Of a stretch of 35,763 nucleotides of DNA, positions 31,393 to 35,763 are shown one piece after another. Positions within the stretch are counted from its first letter, which is position 1. Each line of letters starts with the position of its first letter. A program made the translations under genes and the position numbers. The notes below the pieces were generated by a model, which did no database searches, was not told the DNA's origin, and was given only the letters and a program-made list of their open reading frames with translations. This stretch comes from a virus: the IMG/VR virus record IMGVR_UViG_3300017708_000377, positions 1 to 35,763 of that record; one strand, 5' to 3'.

Positions 31393-31967
31393 TGTTAAGT
31401 TTTAGCCCAATAGCAGGCTCTACATTATCAGGTGTAGGTGCTACTTTAACGACTTTTACAAGTGGTGATTTAACATCTGCAAATATTACAATTAACACAT
31501 CAACGGGTAAACCAGTATTAACCCCAGATGTGCAAAGCTTTGCCAATGATAATTTAACAGTACAGATAAATATTTTAACGCCGCCTATGGTGCAAACAAA
31601 TAATCTGGCAAGCCCTGATATTGTTTCAAACAGTTTTCTTTCAACGCTGACATTACTTAATCAAACGCAAAACTTAACATCAAGTAACTTGCCAATAGAT
31701 ACAATTACTGGCAATCCGGTTATTACTCAAGACCATAATCTGAGCCAGGATAATTTGACTGTAAATACAATATTAGGAGATATAAGGTTTCCTTTTATTA
31801 TAGAAACCATTCCACCACTAGATTACACTGTTTTTACCCCGCAAGTGCCCGATTATGGAGGGGCAACTTCTCCTGGAGATTTTTGGACAGAGCAAACTGA
31901 TACAATAACTTCTAATTGGGCAGAACAGCAAAATGTCGATTTATCTAACGCATGGACGAAACAATAA
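31392..31967 (+). CDS. Beta-rich virion protein, fibre-associated (191 aa)
   Basis: 191 residues, Thr/Asn-rich repeats of beta-strand type, with a C-terminal Trp-containing segment (GDFWTEQTDTITSNWAEQQN, then LSNAWTKQ). This C-terminal form is common in marine phage tail proteins. It overlaps the oxygenase gene by one base and probably belongs to the tail. It could also be the substrate of the preceding enzymes. Confidence 0.7.
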   Translation: MLSFSPIAGSTLSGVGATLTTFTSGDLTSANITINTSTGKPVLTPDVQSFANDNLTVQINILTPPMVQTNNLASPDIVSNSFLSTLTLLNQTQNLTSSNLPIDTITGNPVITQDHNLSQDNLTVNTILGDIRFPFIIETIPPLDYTVFTPQVPDYGGATSPGDFWTEQTDTITSNWAEQQNVDLSNAWTKQ

Positions 31968-32004
31968 ATATTTGATACAGTAAGGCAAACAAAGAGGTTT
32001 TTTT

Positions 32005-32481
32005 ATGGCTATTACAATTACAAAACCCACAGTTGGCGGTTCTCAAGATACATGGGGCCAAACTATTAATGATGCACTAGATGTTATTGTGCAGGGTGTT
32101 AACGGTACTGGAACGGGAACAACAGCACCTAATTTAGAACAAGGTGCATTTAAAATAAGTGGCGCAGCAGTTACTGTTTCTGCTGCTGAATTGAATGTTT
32201 TGGATGGAATAGCGCCAACGTTAGAAAGTTCTGAGCTAGATTTGTTAGATGGCTCTGTAGCAAACACAGTTGTTAATGGAAAAGCTGTTATTTACGGTTC
32301 GGCAGGTGAATTAACAGCAACTACGATGAACGTTACAACTGTTGACTTAGGGGATTGGACGATAACGGAAACAGGTGGCTCACTGTATTTTGCGACAGGC
32401 GGCACAAATAAAATGAAACTAGACGCTTCAGGAAATGCTATATTTACTGGTGATGTAACAGCTTTTGGGACTATAACCTAA
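32005..32481 (+). CDS. Tail fibre-like protein (158 aa)
   Basis: 158 residues. MAITITKPTVGGSQDTWGQT and the following INDALDVIVQ are the conserved fibre start motif. Later AAELNVLDGIAPTLESSELD and LLDGSV resemble shaft repeats of phage fibres. It ends one base before the next start, with overlap. It may be a short fibre or an adaptor to the Gly-rich adhesin. Confidence 0.78.
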   Translation: MAITITKPTVGGSQDTWGQTINDALDVIVQGVNGTGTGTTAPNLEQGAFKISGAAVTVSAAELNVLDGIAPTLESSELDLLDGSVANTVVNGKAVIYGSAGELTATTMNVTTVDLGDWTITETGGSLYFATGGTNKMKLDASGNAIFTGDVTAFGTIT

Positions 32482-33521
32482 TGGTACTACCATCTAGCGG
32501 AGCAATATCACTAAGCCAAATCGAAACTGAATTTGGTGGTGCTGCGCCTACGAGCCTAAGCGAATATTATGCTGCGGCTGATGGTATTCCTGGCAATAAT
32601 AATCCTTTATCATTTAGCGATTTTTATGGAACTGCAAGTTTAATAGGTATAGAAACTATTGCAACCCCTGTTATTATAAACGGTCAAAACTCGCTGAAAC
32701 AAATTACCGTTAGTGATTATATAAGCAGCGGTGGAAGTTTAAGTATTCCTGCAAGTTGGTGGATTTGGTCAGATAACACTTCAGTAGCAGGAATGACAAT
32801 AGATATTCCATGCACAATTATAAATAACGGTAAAATTATTGGGCGTGGTGGTAATGGCGCAGGAACTATTGGTTATAATGGTCAAGCAGGTGGACCTGCA
32901 ATTCGCATTAACTCTGGTGTAAGTGGTGTTACTATTGAGAATGCTAGTGGTGCTTTTATAGCAGGTGGCGGCGGTGGTGGTGGTACACAAAACAGTACAG
33001 CAAACCGTAGAGGCGGCGGCGGCGGTGGAGCAGGCGGTGGATATGGTGGAACAGGCGTAAAAAATAGTGGCAACCATTCTTATAAAAACCCACCTGCTGC
33101 AGGTGCTGTTTTAAATGCTGCAGCTACGCAGGGAATTGCGGTCACATCACAAACAGCGCAAGCAGGTGGAGTTGGTGGTTATGTCAGCGAAAACAGTAGT
33201 GGCAGTGAAACACAAGGCGCTCACGGTAGCGGCGGTGGACGTATTTTGCCTGGAAATGATTGCAACCCAACAGTTTATTTTATTGCACAAGCAAGCCCCT
33301 TAGCAACGGGTGGTGCAGGCGGTCAAGCTGGGTCTAATGGGCGAAGAAGTGGTGATACATCCGTTGGTGCAGGTGGTGGAGGTTGGGGCGCTCGTGGTGG
33401 TAATGGCGCAAATGGACGCTCAGTTAATGGCTCTGGTGGTGCAGGTGGTAAAGCTGTTGAGGATACTGGCAACACATACACTCTCATAAATAACGGAACA
33501 ATTTTTGGAGCAACAACGTAA
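32481..33521 (+). CDS. Glycine-rich tail adhesin (gp38-like)
   Basis: 346 residues. The N-terminal LPSSGAISLSQIETEFGG and SFSDFYG motifs are typical of phage fibre attachments. From about residue 120 the protein has many poly-Gly segments (for example FIAGGGGGGGTQ, GGGGGGAGGGYGG), which in T4/S16 gp38-type adhesins form polyglycine-II helices that display receptor-binding loops. It probably sets host range. The stop overlaps the following start as TAATG. Confidence 0.78.
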   Translation: MVLPSSGAISLSQIETEFGGAAPTSLSEYYAAADGIPGNNNPLSFSDFYGTASLIGIETIATPVIINGQNSLKQITVSDYISSGGSLSIPASWWIWSDNTSVAGMTIDIPCTIINNGKIIGRGGNGAGTIGYNGQAGGPAIRINSGVSGVTIENASGAFIAGGGGGGGTQNSTANRRGGGGGGAGGGYGGTGVKNSGNHSYKNPPAAGAVLNAAATQGIAVTSQTAQAGGVGGYVSENSSGSETQGAHGSGGGRILPGNDCNPTVYFIAQASPLATGGAGGQAGSNGRRSGDTSVGAGGGGWGARGGNGANGRSVNGSGGAGGKAVEDTGNTYTLINNGTIFGATT

Positions 33522-35763
33522 TGCCTTTAGTACCTTTAAAACTTCCTGCAGGTTTTTACAGAAACGGAACAGAATACGAAGGTTCATACCGATGGCGAGA
33601 TGGCAACCTTGTTCGGTGGGTAGATGGTAGCTTACGTCCTGTTGGTGGTTGGCAGTTAAGAAAAAGCACATTTTTAAATAATGTTTGTAGAGGATTGCAT
33701 ACTTGGCAAGCTAACGATGGGACTGCTTGGATTGCAGGTGGCTCTCACGATCAATTATGCGGAATGACTGGCGGTGGTTTTAAATACAACTTAACGCCAG
33801 ATGATTTAGCAGAAGGCCGAGAGGATGCAGCAGTTGGAACTGGTTTTGGTAATAGTTTTTACGGCACTGGTTACTATGGGCAACCAAGACCTTCTAGTAG
33901 CGCAAGCATTCCGCAAGAAGCTACAACTTGGCAATTAGATAATTATGGGCAAAATTTAATAGGTTTTCATTACGACGATGGCAGATTGTGGGAATGGGAT
34001 TTAAGCACTTTTATTGGGCCAGAGTTAATAACAAACGGTGATTTTGCTACTGACAGTGATTGGACAAAAGGAACAAATTGGTCAATATCGGGCGGCGTTG
34101 CAGAGTATCAGTTATATAAGCCAACAATAAATGCAAATGATGCCACAATTGTTGATGCGGTCAACGATACAATTACAATAAATGCACATAAATTTGCTGA
34201 CGGTGATGAAATTACTTATGCAGTACCAACTGGTCAGGTAGCTATTGGTGGATTAACAACGGCAACAAATTACTTTATTGTATCTGCTACAGCTAATAAT
34301 TTTAAATTAGCAGCTACCTCTGGTGGCGCACCAATAAATTTAACGCCAAATTATGAAGTAATATTTGATGCAGATGATGGTGCAGTCAAAGATATAGCTA
34401 ATGATAAAATTGTTATAGCAAACACTTTTACAAATGGTGACGCTGTAACTTACAACAATGGTGGTGGTACTGATATAAGCGGCCTAACTAATGATGCTTC
34501 GTACTTTATTGTAGGAGCTAGTGCTTCTGAGTTTCAATTATCAGCAACATCTGGTGGTGCGCCAATAGATTTAACCGATGACCCGACAACAACTTTAGAC
34601 CCAAACAATACAGTTGTTGGACCATTAACTTATACCGTAACAGTTGTGAATGTAGGTGGTAATAATATATTTGCATTAGATGGTGCTGAAAAACCTCCAC
34701 TTAGACTGGTTCGAGGCCAAACGATAACTCTAGATGTAAGTGATGGTTCAAATGCTACCCACCCCATAGGAATTTTTGACGGTGCAACACCCTTTACATC
34801 AGGAGTGACAGTAAACGGAACGGAGGGAACCGCAGGCGCTACCATTACTTTTGCAGTTCCGTTAAATGCCCCTGCCAATTTGACATACCAATGCACTGTT
34901 CATGGTGCTAATATGGGAAATGCAATAACAACTATAGATAACATTCAAGCCATTGATTTTGCAACAGAAACTATCACAGCTACAGCGCATGGTTTAGTTG
35001 ATGGCGATGAAATAAAATATGCAAATGGCGGCGGCACTGACATTAATGGTTTAGTAAATGGCACTGACTATTTTGTTGTATCTGCTGCTACAAATTCATT
35101 TAAAGTTGCTGCAACATCTGGCGGCGCAGCTATAAACTTAACAGCCCCTAAAGCAGTAACAGTAGATGCCAGTGACGCGGCTGTGGCAGTTTTGGCAACT
35201 GACAAGATTGTAACAGCAAACACTTTTGTTGATGGTGAGGAGGTGCAATATTTTAACGGAAACGGTACAGACATTACTGGTCTGACCAATCTTACAAACT
35301 ATTTTATTGTCAATGCATCGGGTACTGAATTTCAATTAAGCGCAACATCAGGTGGCGCAGCTATTGCTTTCACAGCGCAAGGAGCAGGCACTAATCACAG
35401 TTTTACGCAGGTTATTGGCACAACACATACTTTTGATAAAGACATAGGTTCAACTCATGTAGTTAGATTAGACATTGGTTCTTCGCATGAGTTAAAAAGA
35501 ATTAATTTTGGTAATTTAGACCAAACGGTAACTGGTTTATTACCTCAAACAAATCCTGTAACTGTTAATGCCGATGATACATCTGTTGTTGATGTTGCTA
35601 ATGACAATATAGTAATTGCTAATACTTTTGCAGCAAACACTAAAGTTCGTTACTCGAACGGTGGTGGTTCAGACATAGGTGGTCTAGTTAATGATACTGA
35701 TTATTTTGTTTTAGGTAGTAGTGCGTCACAATTTCAATTAGCTTCAATTTCTGGTGGAACAGC
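33521..35763 (+). CDS. Tail hub protein, N-terminal part with E1-FCCH-like repeats and cupredoxin insert (3' end outside window)
   Basis: 747 residues seen, open to the right end. It starts at ATG 33521, in a TAATG overlap. Residues 1-170 match the N-terminal part of podovirus tail-hub proteins (MPLVPLKLPAGFYRNG, YRWRDGNLVRWVDG). A CBM-like fragment follows (ELITNGDFATDSDW). Then come five copies of a repeat like E1-FCCH (THGLxDGDEIxYxNGGGTD...ATSGGA). Between copies 2 and 3 lies a cupredoxin-like domain with His414, Cys458, His461 and Met465. The C-terminal half of the gene appears at 1-939. Confidence 0.75.
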   Translation, partial: MPLVPLKLPAGFYRNGTEYEGSYRWRDGNLVRWVDGSLRPVGGWQLRKSTFLNNVCRGLHTWQANDGTAWIAGGSHDQLCGMTGGGFKYNLTPDDLAEGREDAAVGTGFGNSFYGTGYYGQPRPSSSASIPQEATTWQLDNYGQNLIGFHYDDGRLWEWDLSTFIGPELITNGDFATDSDWTKGTNWSISGGVAEYQLYKPTINANDATIVDAVNDTITINAHKFADGDEITYAVPTGQVAIGGLTTATNYFIVSATANNFKLAATSGGAPINLTPNYEVIFDADDGAVKDIANDKIVIANTFTNGDAVTYNNGGGTDISGLTNDASYFIVGASASEFQLSATSGGAPIDLTDDPTTTLDPNNTVVGPLTYTVTVVNVGGNNIFALDGAEKPPLRLVRGQTITLDVSDGSNATHPIGIFDGATPFTSGVTVNGTEGTAGATITFAVPLNAPANLTYQCTVHGANMGNAITTIDNIQAIDFATETITATAHGLVDGDEIKYANGGGTDINGLVNGTDYFVVSAATNSFKVAATSGGAAINLTAPKAVTVDASDAAVAVLATDKIVTANTFVDGEEVQYFNGNGTDITGLTNLTNYFIVNASGTEFQLSATSGGAAIAFTAQGAGTNHSFTQVIGTTHTFDKDIGSTHVVRLDIGSSHELKRINFGNLDQTVTGLLPQTNPVTVNADDTSVVDVANDNIVIANTFAANTKVRYSNGGGSDIGGLVNDTDYFVLGSSASQFQLASISGGT
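34139..35763 (+). repeat. Five-copy protein repeat in tail hub gene
   Basis: Copies lie at about 34139-34345, 34379-34576, 34943-35143, 35174-35374 and 35582-35763 (last cut by window end). Each is about 65 residues and ends in a conserved ATSGGAxIxLT-like motif, with short DNA identities such as GCAACATCTGGTGG. Spacers between copies vary. This repetitive DNA is a likely reason for an assembly break here. Confidence 0.7.

Noticed and set aside
32781-33077. Minus-strand Pro- and Cys/Thr-rich ORFs opposite the Gly-rich adhesin
   Set aside because: They are mirror products of Gly codons in the real gene.
1-35763. Simple circular genome closed at window ends
   Set aside because: Joining base 35763 to base 1 breaks the frame of the tail-hub gene and gives an early stop, and no terminal repeat was seen.

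Overview
The window is nearly all of one tailed-phage genome of podovirus-like build, with no bacterial flanking genes. It holds a P22-type portal, a scaffold, an SU10-type (DUF5309) major capsid protein, several internal-virion-like proteins, a split tail-hub gene, terminase small and large subunits, holin and amidase, and a phage recombination/replication module. Base composition is A+T-rich. Many small structural proteins and tail fibres look like those of uncultured marine phages. A marine alphaproteobacterial host is plausible but is inference only.

Layout. (1) 1-9683: the 3' part of a tail-hub gene, small virion and ejection-type proteins, portal, scaffold and major capsid, closed by a strong hairpin terminator at 9694-9714. 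(2) 9731-12858: small membrane proteins, an EF-hand two-TM protein, a GNAT protein, a 3TM-type holin and a T7-lysozyme-type amidase form the lysis block, followed by a RusA-like resolvase. (3) 13259-15567, minus strand: Ref-like HNH nuclease, small protein, DUF1367-like protein, HTH protein, SSB, a probable annealing protein and a small protein. (4) 15568-15656: divergent control region with overlapping promoters and a palindrome, then a small HTH regulator, then a lambda-O-like initiator gene carrying iteron-like repeats. (5) 17106-19205: small accessory genes in two units, each preceded by a terminator and a similar leader. (6) 19206-22431: inverted repeat, promoter, terS, terL and a string of very small basic proteins. 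(7) 22431-35763: a large virion protein, a tail adaptor, fibres, a cassette of modification enzymes (three double-stranded beta-helix proteins, a capsule-synthesis-type glycosyltransferase and two radical SAM/SPASM proteins), more fibres and a Gly-rich adhesin, then the 5' part of a tail-hub gene.

The two window ends appear to be the two halves of one tail-hub gene, so the molecule was probably circular or circularly permuted. Direct end-to-end joining breaks the reading frame, so some sequence is missing. The right end lies inside an internal repeat array of that gene.

No DNA polymerase, RNA polymerase, primase-helicase, integrase or tRNA gene was recognised. Replication seems to rely on host machinery recruited by the O-like initiator, with phage SSB, annealing protein, RusA and Ref for recombination. 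The most unusual part is the enzyme cassette at 27279-31392, overlapped gene-to-gene within the tail-fibre operon. It could modify fibre proteins or surface glycans. Once the small ORFs listed here are included, no stretch longer than 300 bases is without a gene.
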